Positions 15,844 through 23,558 of a stretch of DNA of 23,558 bases are shown here, piece after piece. The position numbers were made by a program, and so were the translations under genes. Below the pieces are notes generated by a model. The model had not been told where the DNA came from. It saw only the letters and a list, made by a program, of their open reading frames with translations, and did no database searches. The DNA lies in the NCBI RefSeq assembly GCF_021151785.1, contig NZ_JAGKWP010000032.1, positions 1 to 23,558 of the forward strand. Direction: 5' to 3'. Position 1 is the stretch's first letter, and every line of letters begins with the position of its first letter. The DNA is from Flavobacterium sp. Its GTDB lineage: Bacteria; Bacteroidota; Bacteroidia; Flavobacteriales; Flavobacteriaceae.

Positions 15844-18648
15844 TTATTTTATTAATATTGATTTTGAAGATTGTAACACATTTTGATTATCATATATGTT
15901 CAGAAAATAAATGCCTTGATTCAATTTTTGAGTAAATGATATGTTTGTTAATTGATTGTCAAATGTTATTTTTTTAGATTCAACAATTTGTCCTAAACAA
16001 TTATATATTCTGTATTCATATATTTCTGAACTTGGTTGTTTGGTAGAAATATGAATCCCTTGTTCAAATGTCGTAGGATTTGGATATATAGCAAAATTAT
16101 TTTCTTGACTAAACGTAGAATTGGTTAACGTATTTTGGAAAAGAATTTTAAATCTATTACCTGAACTCAATGGATCAGCAGTAACAACAAAATCATATTC
16201 AAAAACACTACCGTCTACAGAAAAAGGTGTTACAGTATTCAGAAATAAATCTTGTAATAGCGCTTGTCCAGTATAACTAAAATCTTCAGTGAAAATTTTC
16301 AATTTATAGTTAGAATTTTCAGTTGTTAGTGTTAATCTAAGCATTAAAAAATCATTATTTTGAATAGGGGCTCTATGCTCAGAAGACAAAGAACGAGTAT
16401 CAGTGTAGAATGCTAAAGTTTCACTAGGGTTACTGATTTTAGGGACATCGTTAGTGTCGTATGAATTATTTCCTCCAGAATAAAATCCAGCTACAACAGC
16501 ATCTTTTTTGTTCCAAATATTGTCCTCTTCCTTGTGTAAAGTTACTCTTAGTCGCTCAGAAGAAACTGTGTTTGCAACCCTATTGAAAACTAAATTTGTA
16601 TTTGAAGTTGATTTATGGGTTTCCTTTATTGTTAACGTAGATGTTCCTGACGTAGCTTTTACAAAGAAAGCTTCACCTGATTGCATTATGGTACTTTGGT
16701 TAGCTGGATTAGAGTTCAATCCAGGATTTCTAGTAGTTGTATAGTCACTGTATCCATTAACATCATCCCAAGTTACATAAGCTCCATATGATCCAAATGT
16801 TGGGTCGATAAACCATATTTTTTTTCCAATTCCACTGTTTGAGCCATCATTTAGAATTGTTTTAAAGTCTATTGGGCTTGCATACGGATTCCCTACAATA
16901 AAATAAGTAGTTGATGGAACGTTTGAGTATACAACATTTCCGGTAATTAAATTCCCTGTAGCTTTTAAGGTTGTCGTTGCTTGTGGAGTGTTAGGATTTA
17001 CATTTCCTTGACCATCAGTGGCTTCTCCATAAGGGTGTGTTGCAAAAAGTAAAAAGGCTTTGTTTGATGAACTTGTAAATAGGGTCTCGGTAAAAGTATT
17101 AGTAATACTAGTCCATGTACCTGTAGAGTTGTTAAATCTTCTTAAATTATGACTTGAATTTGTAATTAATTGTAATCCATTACTAGCTGGATTTCCACTA
17201 GGACCCCAAATATCTGTTCCATATCCGCTTACCGTAGAACCATTGTTTTGCCAATTATTAAAAACTGTATTATTTGTTGATCCTTTTACAGGTGCGGTTA
17301 TTAGTCTCCATTTTCTACCTTGATTTGTTAAAAAGCGTTCAACATTGACGTTGCCATTAATCGTTGGATTAGAGGTTAACGAAGCTACTCTAGCGGTGTT
17401 TGATATGTTTGAAACAAGAGTGATTATACCCCCTGTGTTAAAAGTGACTGCAGCAGGTAAATCGAAAAGAGTTCTAACTCGAACATCACCAGTTCCTGTT
17501 AGGTTTGAAGTCGCGTTTACTATAAGTTGATTTGGATAACAAACTGTGTTAATCTGAACTCCATTTGTTGAGCTTAAAGTTAATGATTCTAATTGTGTTG
17601 TAGTATCTAGCAATTCGTTACCAGCTACAATTAAACTTGAGTGCTGGGCGTAAGTAACGTTGTATATACCACCTGAGATTAATGTTGGGCTGTCTTTGGT
17701 TGCGCCTCCACTTCTAATTATACTTGTGTTTGTGTTTAAATTAAACCCTCCAATTAATAGTCCTTTTATTAAATATAGATTACCACCTGTATTAATGTTA
17801 AAACCATTGCTGTAAACGTCGTATTCTGAATTGATTTTGATATCTCTATAATTGGTGTTAAAAACTGTTAAGTTGGCACTGCTTGGTCTGTATTCAACAG
17901 TACATCCACTAAAAACCGGTTGTAACTGAGATAATTGTGTTCCCCCTAATGGGTTTAATGCTAAAGGTTCTGAATTTCTTAATATTAATGTACCTTGTCT
18001 AACTCCAAGATTGCTATTGTATCCAGTGCTACTTCCATTGTCTTCTTGAGTCATTATCATTTGACCATAGATAGTAATAACACCAGAATCGTGTCTAAAA
18101 GTAGCTCTATTGTTGTTTGAATTAACTACGTTAGTGTACAAATTTACATTTCCCAGAATGTCAAAATTAGTTGTAGTTCTACATGCGAGTGTTGTGGTTC
18201 TTGCACTTGATACAGTAATGTCATTTCCTATTGTGAGAGATCCAGCTTGTACTGAACCAGGTCCATTTAGAATAGTTGTATGATTGAATGAGTCACTTGC
18301 CTTGATGAAAAAATTTCCAGATATTGTTAATAGTTGATTTGTGTTGACATTTATTATCGCAGCATTCGTTGTGGTTATTGTTGTGCTCAATCCAGTAGTG
18401 TTGTTTGCTAATGGCTCTGTGGTTAAACTACTACAAGTTACACTTGCAGTAACAGTAATCGTGTGCGCTTTAATTGTGACGGTGTCATCTGCATCGGGTA
18501 TGCCGTCAGCGTCTGTACCAGAATTTAATAACCACGACCCTGATGAATTCCAATTTCCATTTGCTTTACTTGTAAAAGTAGCTTGTGATAGCATTAAATG
18601 AGAAATGAATAAAAAAAACACAGGAATTAATTTGTGTACTATTTTCAT
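15844..18648 (-). CDS. T9SS type A sorting domain-containing surface protein
   Basis: A 934-residue exported protein. Residues 1-22 form a signal peptide (PVFFLFISHLMLSQ). The start of the mature part (ANGNWNSSGSWLLNSGTDADGIPDADDTVTI) is typical of beta-helix-like surface proteins of Bacteroidota, and the next 400 residues have the Asn/Thr/Ser-rich repeating beta pattern of such a fold. Around residues 435-445 lies RFLTNQGRKWRLITAPV, a stretch common in these proteins. Residues 850-934 are a type A (Por secretion) sorting domain: FAIYPNPT, YRIYNCLGQIV, LNQGIYFLNIY, ending KSILIK. The protein should cross the outer membrane by T9SS and be processed or anchored there. No catalytic domain is visible, so a structural or adhesive role is likely (inference). 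It is the first gene of a two-gene operon with the micro-protein and has a TAnnTTTG box at 18681-18688. Confidence 0.9.
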   Translation of the reverse strand: MKIVHKLIPVFFLFISHLMLSQATFTSKANGNWNSSGSWLLNSGTDADGIPDADDTVTIKAHTITVTASVTCSSLTTEPLANNTTGLSTTITTTNAAIINVNTNQLLTISGNFFIKASDSFNHTTILNGPGSVQAGSLTIGNDITVSSARTTTLACRTTTNFDILGNVNLYTNVVNSNNNRATFRHDSGVITIYGQMIMTQEDNGSSTGYNSNLGVRQGTLILRNSEPLALNPLGGTQLSQLQPVFSGCTVEYRPSSANLTVFNTNYRDIKINSEYDVYSNGFNINTGGNLYLIKGLLIGGFNLNTNTSIIRSGGATKDSPTLISGGIYNVTYAQHSSLIVAGNELLDTTTQLESLTLSSTNGVQINTVCYPNQLIVNATSNLTGTGDVRVRTLFDLPAAVTFNTGGIITLVSNISNTARVASLTSNPTINGNVNVERFLTNQGRKWRLITAPVKGSTNNTVFNNWQNNGSTVSGYGTDIWGPSGNPASNGLQLITNSSHNLRRFNNSTGTWTSITNTFTETLFTSSSNKAFLLFATHPYGEATDGQGNVNPNTPQATTTLKATGNLITGNVVYSNVPSTTYFIVGNPYASPIDFKTILNDGSNSGIGKKIWFIDPTFGSYGAYVTWDDVNGYSDYTTTRNPGLNSNPANQSTIMQSGEAFFVKATSGTSTLTIKETHKSTSNTNLVFNRVANTVSSERLRVTLHKEEDNIWNKKDAVVAGFYSGGNNSYDTNDVPKISNPSETLAFYTDTRSLSSEHRAPIQNNDFLMLRLTLTTENSNYKLKIFTEDFSYTGQALLQDLFLNTVTPFSVDGSVFEYDFVVTADPLSSGNRFKILFQNTLTNSTFSQENNFAIYPNPTTFEQGIHISTKQPSSEIYEYRIYNCLGQIVESKKITFDNQLTNISFTQKLNQGIYFLNIYDNQNVLQSSKSILIK

Positions 18649-18680
18649 AAAAAATATTTCTGTTGTTGTTAAAATAGTTA

Positions 18681-18688
18681 CAAATATA
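18681..18688 (-). promoter_or_regulatory. -7 promoter box for the type A cargo operon
   Basis: On the minus strand this reads TATATTTG, an exact TAnnTTTG match, 32 bp before the ATG at 18648. It is divergent to the plus-strand box at 18737. Confidence 0.55.
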
Positions 18689-18736
18689 AGAAAATATTTT
18701 TTAAAAAAAATAATTTTAACTTCAAATAAACTTTTA

Positions 18737-18744
18737 TATATTTG
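18737..18744 (+). promoter_or_regulatory. -7 promoter box for the small barrel protein
   Basis: TATATTTG matches TAnnTTTG exactly, 15 bp before the ATG at 18760. Its last three bases form a TTG that would also be an in-frame start, which argues that this TTG is promoter rather than codon. Confidence 0.55.
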
Positions 18745-18759
18745 AGAAAAATAGATAAG

Positions 18760-19332
18760 ATGAAAAGTAAAGTAATTATTTTAGGAACAATGCTTTGCGC
18801 TTCTTTGTTGGGTGTTGCTCAAGATGTTGCTCAAGATAGTAGTAAATTAGGTAATTTGCTCAAAATAGAGTGTAGTTTTACAGGTGTTGGGTTAAATTAT
18901 GAGTTGCCTGTTGGGAAAAAGCTTAGTCTTGATAATGGAGTGGGGTTGACAGCTGGTGTTCAGGTGCTTAATGATAGAGTGCATTATGAAAAAAATGTCT
19001 TCAACCCGTCTTCTTATGTCAAATCAGAGCTTAAATATTATTACAATAGGCACATTCGAATTGCGAAAAAATTGCCTACTAGCTTTGGTCAAGGTAGTTA
19101 TTTTGGTTATCAAAGTAAGTTTATGACACAGCGAGTTTTTGATGATAAATTGAAGTTAAGTAATATATTGATGTGCGAAGGACATTGGGGAGTACAACGA
19201 GTGTTTTCAAATAATTGGATGATTAATTTTCATATAGGTTTAGGTAGAGCTTTTGATTTTACAACCAAGGGTAGTTCAAATTACATGGCTTTTGGGTTAA
19301 AAGTTGCGTATTTTATTCGTAAAATGAAATAA
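18760..19332 (+). CDS. Predicted small outer-membrane beta-barrel protein, function unknown
   Basis: A 190-residue protein with a signal peptide (MKSKVIILGTMLCASLLGVAQ). The body shows alternating strands suited to an 8-stranded barrel: FTGVGLNYELPVG, LSLDNGVGLTAGVQVL, SSYVKSELKYYYNRHIRIAKK, QGSYFGYQSKFMTQRV, ILMCEGHWGVQRVF, WMINFHIGLGRAFDF and YMAFGLKVAYFI near the end. I do not recognise a named family. The ATG at 18760 is preferred because the in-frame TTG six codons upstream lies inside the -7 promoter box. A 12-bp tandem duplication gives VAQDVAQD across the signal cleavage region. The gene is transcribed divergently from the type A cargo operon. The barrel assignment is from strand pattern only. 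Confidence 0.72.
   Translation: MKSKVIILGTMLCASLLGVAQDVAQDSSKLGNLLKIECSFTGVGLNYELPVGKKLSLDNGVGLTAGVQVLNDRVHYEKNVFNPSSYVKSELKYYYNRHIRIAKKLPTSFGQGSYFGYQSKFMTQRVFDDKLKLSNILMCEGHWGVQRVFSNNWMINFHIGLGRAFDFTTKGSSNYMAFGLKVAYFIRKMK
18813..18836 (+). repeat. 12-bp tandem duplication at a signal peptide cleavage site
   Basis: GTTGCTCAAGAT occurs twice in direct succession, encoding VAQD-VAQD where the signal peptide is expected to be cut. It keeps the frame and offers two equivalent cleavage sites. Confidence 0.9.
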
Positions 19333-19419
19333 AATGTAATTTTTTAATACTCTTCAATGTTAATTTTTCATTATTTTATTAAGGAATAATTTATAAAGAT
19401 GTGATTTGTTAAAACCCTA

Positions 19420-19438
19420 GTGTTTGTAAATGATTGTA
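19420..19438 (+). repeat. 19-bp intergenic direct repeat, copy 1
   Basis: GTGTTTGTAAATGATTGTA is found identically at 23027-23045. This copy lies 88 bp after the barrel gene's stop and 158 bp before the OmpA-family start. It codes for nothing I can see. The surrounding bases are not alike between the two copies, so it is a discrete element rather than the trace of a larger duplication. Confidence 0.8.
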
Positions 19439-19533
19439 GCTACTTTGTTTGGTCTATAAGGTATAAAATTGAATTGTTTTTCTATTGATTATTACGTATT
19501 TATAAGTTAAAAATAAGTTATTTTGCGATTAAT

Positions 19534-19566
19534 TTGTTATTTTTTAAATAAAAAAAAGTAATTTTG
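19534..19566 (+). promoter_or_regulatory. Promoter of the OmpA-family gene
   Basis: TAATTTTG at 19559-19566 is an exact TAnnTTTG match. A TTG at 19534-19536 lies 22 bp upstream, near the upper end of usual -33/-7 spacing. The predicted leader is about 25 nt to the ATG at 19596. Confidence 0.55.
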
Positions 19567-19595
19567 CCCTCTCAATTTGAATAAAAATTATCTTT

Positions 19596-20972
19596 ATGAA
19601 CATTTTTAAGAAGTATGTTGTACTTTTCTTAGTGTTATTTTTTTGTAAAAATATTGCACAAGAGAAAAAAGATTCTGTTTATATACCTAACAAGGTAATT
19701 AATAAGACGGTTTCAGATACTATTCATCCCAAAGATAGGGAAAAAGATTACAATAGATGGTCTGTGAACCTAAATGTTGGTACAAATATTGGTATTCGTC
19801 CATTCACTCCTGGATATTCTGCAACTACCCCAAATTACATTACAAATCCAGAATTTAACCATTTTGATTTTAATGTAAGAAGAATGTTTAACACCAAGTT
19901 TGGTGTTATGATTGATTTTGCATATGACAATTTCTCAGCACAAAATGGGAGTCCTGATTTTAGTAATAACCTGTACAGAACAACCTTTCAAGGTGTTTTG
20001 AACATGCATAGAGTGATGAATTGGGAAGAGTTCACAGAGACATTTGGTTTGCAATTTCATTTAGGTCCAGGTTTTTCTTTTTTACAAGCACCTGGAACAA
20101 CTACCTTTAATCACTATGATAACCTATTTAGCATAAATGGAGGGGCAACTCTATTGATTAAAATTTCAGAAAGATTGGCTTTCAATCTAGATTACACGAT
20201 GATTAGCAATTTAACTCAGCACGTAGCTTTAGATGGTCAATCAAATGTTGATCCTAGTTTGAGTAGATCAGGTTCGATTTACACAACTTCTGCAGGATTA
20301 ACTTTATACTTAGGAAAAAAAGAGAGACATGCTGATTGGTACTGGGAAAACGTTGATACTAAAAAAGAGTACAATGATTTACTAGCAAGAATAGAGGATT
20401 TAGAGACAATGTTGAATGATACTGATAGAGATGGAGTAGCTGATTATCTGGATGTTGAAAATAATACAGTAAATGGAGTAGCTGTTGATACAAAAGGTAG
20501 AGCTGTTGATTTAAACAACAATGGAGTGCCTGATGAGTTAGAATCTTATGTTAATAATAAATATGGAGATTTACAGGCTACAGTTAATAATTTAATTTCT
20601 GGTGATAATAATTATTCGTTAGCCCAAATGAAGAATATGATTAATGGACAGTATGTTAATGTATTCTTTGATTTTGATGAAACTAGAATAACTACTGGTA
20701 CAATATCAGCAATTAATTTCTTAATCAAATATTTGAATGCTAATCCTAAAGCCAATGCAGAAGTTATTGGTTATGCAGATGAATATGGTGATTATCAATA
20801 CAATATTAATCTTTCAAGAAAAAGAGCAGAGCGTGTAATGGAAATGATTGTAAGATCTGGTATAGATGCTAAGAGACTTAAGTTAGTAGTTAAAGGCGAA
20901 GATAATTCAGTGCCTAAGAACTCTAAGTTAGCGAGACAACTTGTTAGAAGAGTAGCCTTTAAAGTAGATTAA
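19596..20972 (+). CDS. OmpA family outer-membrane protein with calcium-binding-type linker
   Basis: A 458-residue outer-membrane protein. It has a signal peptide (1-21, VVLFLVLFFCKNIA-Q), then an N-terminal beta-barrel to about residue 240 (for example WSVNLNVGTNIGIRPF, FGVMIDFAYDNFSA, and a strand ending LTLYLGKK). An acidic TSP3-like linker follows at about 273-315 (DTDRDGVADYLD, VDLNNNGVPDELE), which in relatives binds calcium. The OmpA C-terminal domain occupies about 350-458 (VFFDFDETRI; VIGYADEYGD; INLSRKRAERVMEMI; ending RRVAFKVD) and should bind peptidoglycan. The usual TD in the second motif is AD here; the key Asp and the LSxxRA Arg are kept. The size and layout match abundant major outer-membrane proteins of Flavobacterium. 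It has its own promoter and a strong terminator at 20999, so it is monocistronic. Confidence 0.93.
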   Translation: MNIFKKYVVLFLVLFFCKNIAQEKKDSVYIPNKVINKTVSDTIHPKDREKDYNRWSVNLNVGTNIGIRPFTPGYSATTPNYITNPEFNHFDFNVRRMFNTKFGVMIDFAYDNFSAQNGSPDFSNNLYRTTFQGVLNMHRVMNWEEFTETFGLQFHLGPGFSFLQAPGTTTFNHYDNLFSINGGATLLIKISERLAFNLDYTMISNLTQHVALDGQSNVDPSLSRSGSIYTTSAGLTLYLGKKERHADWYWENVDTKKEYNDLLARIEDLETMLNDTDRDGVADYLDVENNTVNGVAVDTKGRAVDLNNNGVPDELESYVNNKYGDLQATVNNLISGDNNYSLAQMKNMINGQYVNVFFDFDETRITTGTISAINFLIKYLNANPKANAEVIGYADEYGDYQYNINLSRKRAERVMEMIVRSGIDAKRLKLVVKGEDNSVPKNSKLARQLVRRVAFKVD

Positions 20973-20998
20973 TCCTTTTAGATTTATATTAAATTATC

Positions 20999-21033
20999 AA
21001 ACACCTGCAAAACATTTTGCAGGTGTTTTTTTG
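20999..21033 (+). terminator. Rho-independent terminator after the OmpA-family gene
   Basis: AACACCTGCAAAA (21000-21012) pairs perfectly with TTTTGCAGGTGTT (21015-21027) and is followed by further Ts. The inner A-T pairs probably open to give a workable loop. It is strong and well placed, 27 bp past the stop. Confidence 0.92.
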
Positions 21034-21119
21034 TTTATGATAGTCAACTCTAATTGTTTTTTATTCATTAATTTAATTGGATATTTATAGGTAATTTAAA
21101 AAAAGAGGTCATTTTTTAA

Positions 21120-21127
21120 TATCTTTG
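21120..21127 (+). promoter_or_regulatory. -7 promoter box of the TPR/HTH regulator
   Basis: TATCTTTG is an exact TAnnTTTG match, 22 bp before the ATG at 21150, placing the transcription start near 21131. No -33 TTG at suitable distance. The box shares its last four bases with the palindrome at 21124-21139. Confidence 0.55.
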
Positions 21128-21139
21128 ATTTAAATCAAA
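21124..21139. promoter_or_regulatory. 16-bp perfect palindrome on the regulator's promoter, possible operator
   Basis: TTTGATTTAAATCAAA is fully self-complementary and spans the end of the -7 box through the predicted transcription start. A dimeric repressor bound here would block the promoter. The binding protein is unknown; the gene's own HTH is one candidate. Confidence 0.4.
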
Positions 21140-21149
21140 AGTTAATGCT

Positions 21150-22982
21150 ATGTATAATAAGTGGTTAAGTATTTGTGTATCCTTCTTTTTTGTTTCAATT
21201 TCTTTGGCACAAAGTAATTCGAGATATAAGAAACTTTATGATGAATTTGTAAAAGTCCAATTTTCTCAACCTGAATTATCTAGACAATATCTGGATTCAA
21301 TTTTAGTATTATCTAAAATGCCTGATAGCCTAGTTTCAAAAGCTTATAATAATTATGGTATTTATTATGCGGTTACTGGTAATTATAGAAAGGCTATTTG
21401 GTATTTTAATAAATCTTATACATTCGATAAAAAAATTTCAAAGAGAACTAGAGCTAATATTTTATGTAATATTGCGAATACTCAAAAAATGGCTGGAGAT
21501 TTCAATTATGCTATAACCAATTATACAAAGGCAAAAAAAATCTATGAGTTAATGGAGGATAAAAAAAATATTTTTAAAGTAGAAAGTGAAATCAGTTCTG
21601 TTTATTATAGTATGTCAGATTATAGTATGGCATTGGATATTTCTTCTGATTTGATTCAAAAATTAGAGAAATTTAAAGATGAAAAATTAATTAGTATTCA
21701 AAAGCTTAGACATGCAAATATATTATTCAATATAGCTGATTTTGATGATGCTATTAAGTATTATAAGATGACTTTGCCTTATTTTAGTAAGGATATTGAA
21801 AATAACATTCAAAACAAGTATGTTGCTTTGATGAATATCGGAGAATGTTATAGTGAGTTAAACAATAGTAATGCATTAAAATATTTTAATGAAGCCCTCT
21901 CTGGTTTTAAAAAAGTTTCAGATAAGAGAAACGAAAATTTATGTTTGAGTAGAATAGGTAAATTTTACTACAAAAGAAATGAATTAAACAAATCTTTACC
22001 TTTTTTAAAGCAATCATTTGAGTTTATGTATGATAAAATGCCTCATTTATCAACAGAAATTTTTGTTTTTTATTTGAAAAATTTAATTGACTTAAATAAA
22101 AATGATGAAATTAATAAGGTTCTAAAATTAGATCAATCTAAAATATTAGAAAACGCTAATTTGCAAGAAGAGATATTTTATTATAAAAATTTAGCATTTA
22201 TTAAAAATAAACAAGGAAATATTGATGCGGAATATAAGGTGTTAAAAAAGTTAGAGGAACTTTATGAGGAAAGAGAGGAGAAAAATACATTTGAGGAATT
22301 GCAAAAGAAGCTAAATCAGTATAATATAAAAAATGAAATTCAAAAAAATAAAAATTTAGAGTTAATGCTCGCAAATGCTAATTTGCAAAAATGGATAACG
22401 TTTTTGACTGTGTTTTTTTTAATTATTTTATCTTATTATATTATAGATAAGTACAAAAAGAAAAATAAGATTCAACAGTTACAATTAGCGCAATTAGCAC
22501 AAGAGAAAGAATGGCATCAGAATACTAAGCTTTTACTGGAAGAAAAATTAAAAGTTGAAACAGAGTTAGTAGAAATAAAGGAACGTGAGTTAACAGCAAT
22601 GCAACTTAAAAAGTATCAGCTGAAGTCTCGAATTGTTGATTTTTTAAGTGCTACAGAATTGATTCAGGATAAAAAGCAAGTAGATAAGATTGTTAAAAAA
22701 GTTAATAGCTATTTCGATAATGAAGATTATTGGAATGAATTCCAAATTAAATTCACAAAAATGCATCCTAATTTTATTAATGCGCTAAAAATTGATTACC
22801 CAAGTTTGACCAAAAAGGATATTGATTTTTTAATCTTGACTAAATTAAATTTAAGTAATAAAGAGATAGCAAGTTTAATTAACATTTCTTACGAAAGTGT
22901 ACTTAGTAAGAAGTATTTGTTAAGGAAAAAAATGGGTATTGGTTCTGATAATGAATTGGTCACTTATTTGAGCCAGAAATAG
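21150..22982 (+). CDS. Membrane-anchored TPR protein with C-terminal LuxR-like HTH regulator domain
   Basis: A 610-residue predicted one-component signalling protein. It has a signal peptide (1-20, SICVSFFFVSISLA-Q), then about 350 residues of helical TPR repeats (for example SKAYNNYGIYYAVTGNYRKA, ANTQKMAGDFNYAITNYTKA, ADFDDAIKYYKM). A transmembrane helix at about 415-433 (WITFLTVFFLIILSYYIID) is followed by Lys residues, then a coiled coil (about 440-495, QQLQLAQLAQEKEW and LLLEEKLKVETELVEIKE). The C-terminal region (about 555-610: LTKKDIDFLILTKLNLSNKE, then IASLINISYESVLSKKYLLR) is a LuxR/GerE-like helix-turn-helix. The TPR part should be periplasmic and the HTH cytoplasmic, a layout common in Flavobacteriia. 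The ligand and target genes are unknown. It lies downstream of the OmpA gene but is separated by a terminator and has its own promoter. Confidence 0.88.
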   Translation: MYNKWLSICVSFFFVSISLAQSNSRYKKLYDEFVKVQFSQPELSRQYLDSILVLSKMPDSLVSKAYNNYGIYYAVTGNYRKAIWYFNKSYTFDKKISKRTRANILCNIANTQKMAGDFNYAITNYTKAKKIYELMEDKKNIFKVESEISSVYYSMSDYSMALDISSDLIQKLEKFKDEKLISIQKLRHANILFNIADFDDAIKYYKMTLPYFSKDIENNIQNKYVALMNIGECYSELNNSNALKYFNEALSGFKKVSDKRNENLCLSRIGKFYYKRNELNKSLPFLKQSFEFMYDKMPHLSTEIFVFYLKNLIDLNKNDEINKVLKLDQSKILENANLQEEIFYYKNLAFIKNKQGNIDAEYKVLKKLEELYEEREEKNTFEELQKKLNQYNIKNEIQKNKNLELMLANANLQKWITFLTVFFLIILSYYIIDKYKKKNKIQQLQLAQLAQEKEWHQNTKLLLEEKLKVETELVEIKERELTAMQLKKYQLKSRIVDFLSATELIQDKKQVDKIVKKVNSYFDNEDYWNEFQIKFTKMHPNFINALKIDYPSLTKKDIDFLILTKLNLSNKEIASLINISYESVLSKKYLLRKKMGIGSDNELVTYLSQK

Positions 22983-23558
22983 TTTTTATGCTTTCATATT
23001 TCTATTAATTCATTTGACGCATCATTGTGTTTGTAAATGATTGTATAATATTGAGCGATGTTTAATTTAAGTTTAAGAGTTAAATCTCTTTCATTATTTT
23101 GATAGTTCACATAAACTACTGAGTTAAAGTAATTCTTATGATTCTAGTTAAGTGGTCAATAGAATTTTTGTCTAAGAAAAGAAATGAATACCAAGCTGAT
23201 TTGTATTTTTGTAAAACTAATACTTATAATTTTATAAATGACTAGGCCTTTTATAATCATCAGTATAATAATATCTTAGTCTTATTTGTTTGATTAGTAT
23301 GAAATCTCAACTTTAAATAAATAGGTCAAATCTTCAAAACAGTTTAACCATGTATGTAATGTTAATTGCTCTAATTTTTACGTGTTATTTTGTTATGAAT
23401 GGGTATAATAGTATTAACAGTTAATGGAAATAGTTAGTTTACAGATTGTTAATGGAATACTTTAATGATTTTTTTCTTAGTGTTAGTCAGTGTGTTTTTT
23501 TATTTACATTACTGATAATTAAGCACTTATGTTTTTTAAGTCTCCTTAAATTCTATAT
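22983..23558. other. Gene-free stretch of about 580 bp to the window end
   Basis: I find no convincing coding sequence, tRNA or strong terminator here. The longest noteworthy open frame is a 24-codon hydrophobic one at 23350-23424, which I do not call. A weak hairpin, AAGAG/CTCTT at 23075-23090 followed by TCATTATTTT, might end the regulator transcript. Copy 2 of the 19-bp repeat lies at 23027-23045, and GTTAATGGAA occurs twice near 23420 and 23448. The stretch may hold the upstream region of a gene beyond the window. Confidence 0.6.
23027..23045 (+). repeat. 19-bp intergenic direct repeat, copy 2
   Basis: Identical to 19420-19438 and in the same orientation, 45 bp past the stop of the TPR/HTH gene. 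It is followed by TAATATTG, one mismatch from the -7 consensus, so a promoter-linked role is possible but unproven. Confidence 0.8.

Noticed and set aside
18742..18759. TTG start six codons upstream of the small barrel protein
   Set aside because: The TTG is the end of an exact TAnnTTTG promoter box, and the extension would put charged residues before the signal peptide.
23350..23424. A 24-codon hydrophobic open frame (MYVMLIALIFTCYFVMNG and a few more residues)
   Set aside because: It could be a membrane micro-peptide, but in AT-rich DNA such short hydrophobic frames arise by chance. No promoter box or ribosome site decides for it.
1..23558. Insertion sequences, prophage, CRISPR, tRNA or rRNA genes
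   Set aside because: I saw no transposase, integrase, regularly spaced repeats, or recognisable RNA gene sequence on either strand.

Overview
The window is AT-rich, carries no rRNA, tRNA, CRISPR or mobile element, and looks like chromosomal DNA from a member of the Flavobacteriaceae (Flavobacterium or a close relative). Three things support this. Cell-surface proteins carry type IX secretion system (T9SS) sorting domains of both types. Several genes are preceded by the Bacteroidota -7 promoter box TAnnTTTG with little or no Shine-Dalgarno sequence. The gene families (CtlX, PorP/SprF, SprB repeats, membrane-anchored TPR/LuxR-type regulators) are typical of that group.

Left part (1-7430), mainly housekeeping and metabolism. 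Two adjacent, overlapping or nearly overlapping genes of the amidinotransferase/arginine deiminase superfamily (a DDAH-like hydrolase and CtlX) end at a strong terminator. Next come a convergent MarC-family membrane protein, a small CoA-binding-fold protein whose 3' end overlaps that of a sodium:solute symporter, a secreted protein of unknown function, recR, and a UDP-glucose 6-dehydrogenase that resembles the animal enzyme.

Middle part (7461-18648), an 11-kb block on the minus strand devoted to T9SS surface display. In transcription order it holds a 934-residue T9SS type A cargo protein, a 70-residue secreted or membrane micro-protein, a bidirectional-looking terminator, a 2355-residue adhesin-like protein with a type B (CHU_C) sorting domain, and a PorP/SprF-family outer-membrane protein. 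The giant protein has N-terminal PKD-type domains, nine PKD-like repeats of about 95 residues, six SprB-type repeats and a last PKD domain. The giant gene followed by porP/sprF matches the known arrangement in which a PorP/SprF protein serves a neighbouring type B cargo.

Right part (18760-23558), plus strand. It holds a small predicted outer-membrane barrel protein, an OmpA-family protein with a calcium-binding-type linker, and a membrane-anchored TPR regulator with a C-terminal LuxR-like helix-turn-helix. About 580 bp follow in which I see no gene. A 19-bp exact direct repeat links that tail to the intergenic region upstream of the OmpA gene, and a 16-bp perfect palindrome sits on the regulator's own promoter.

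I do not see a clearly new defence or enzymatic system. The most interesting unexplained elements are the micro-protein paired with the type A cargo, the intergenic repeat, the palindrome, and terminators placed directly against -7 boxes so that recR would be transcribed without a leader.
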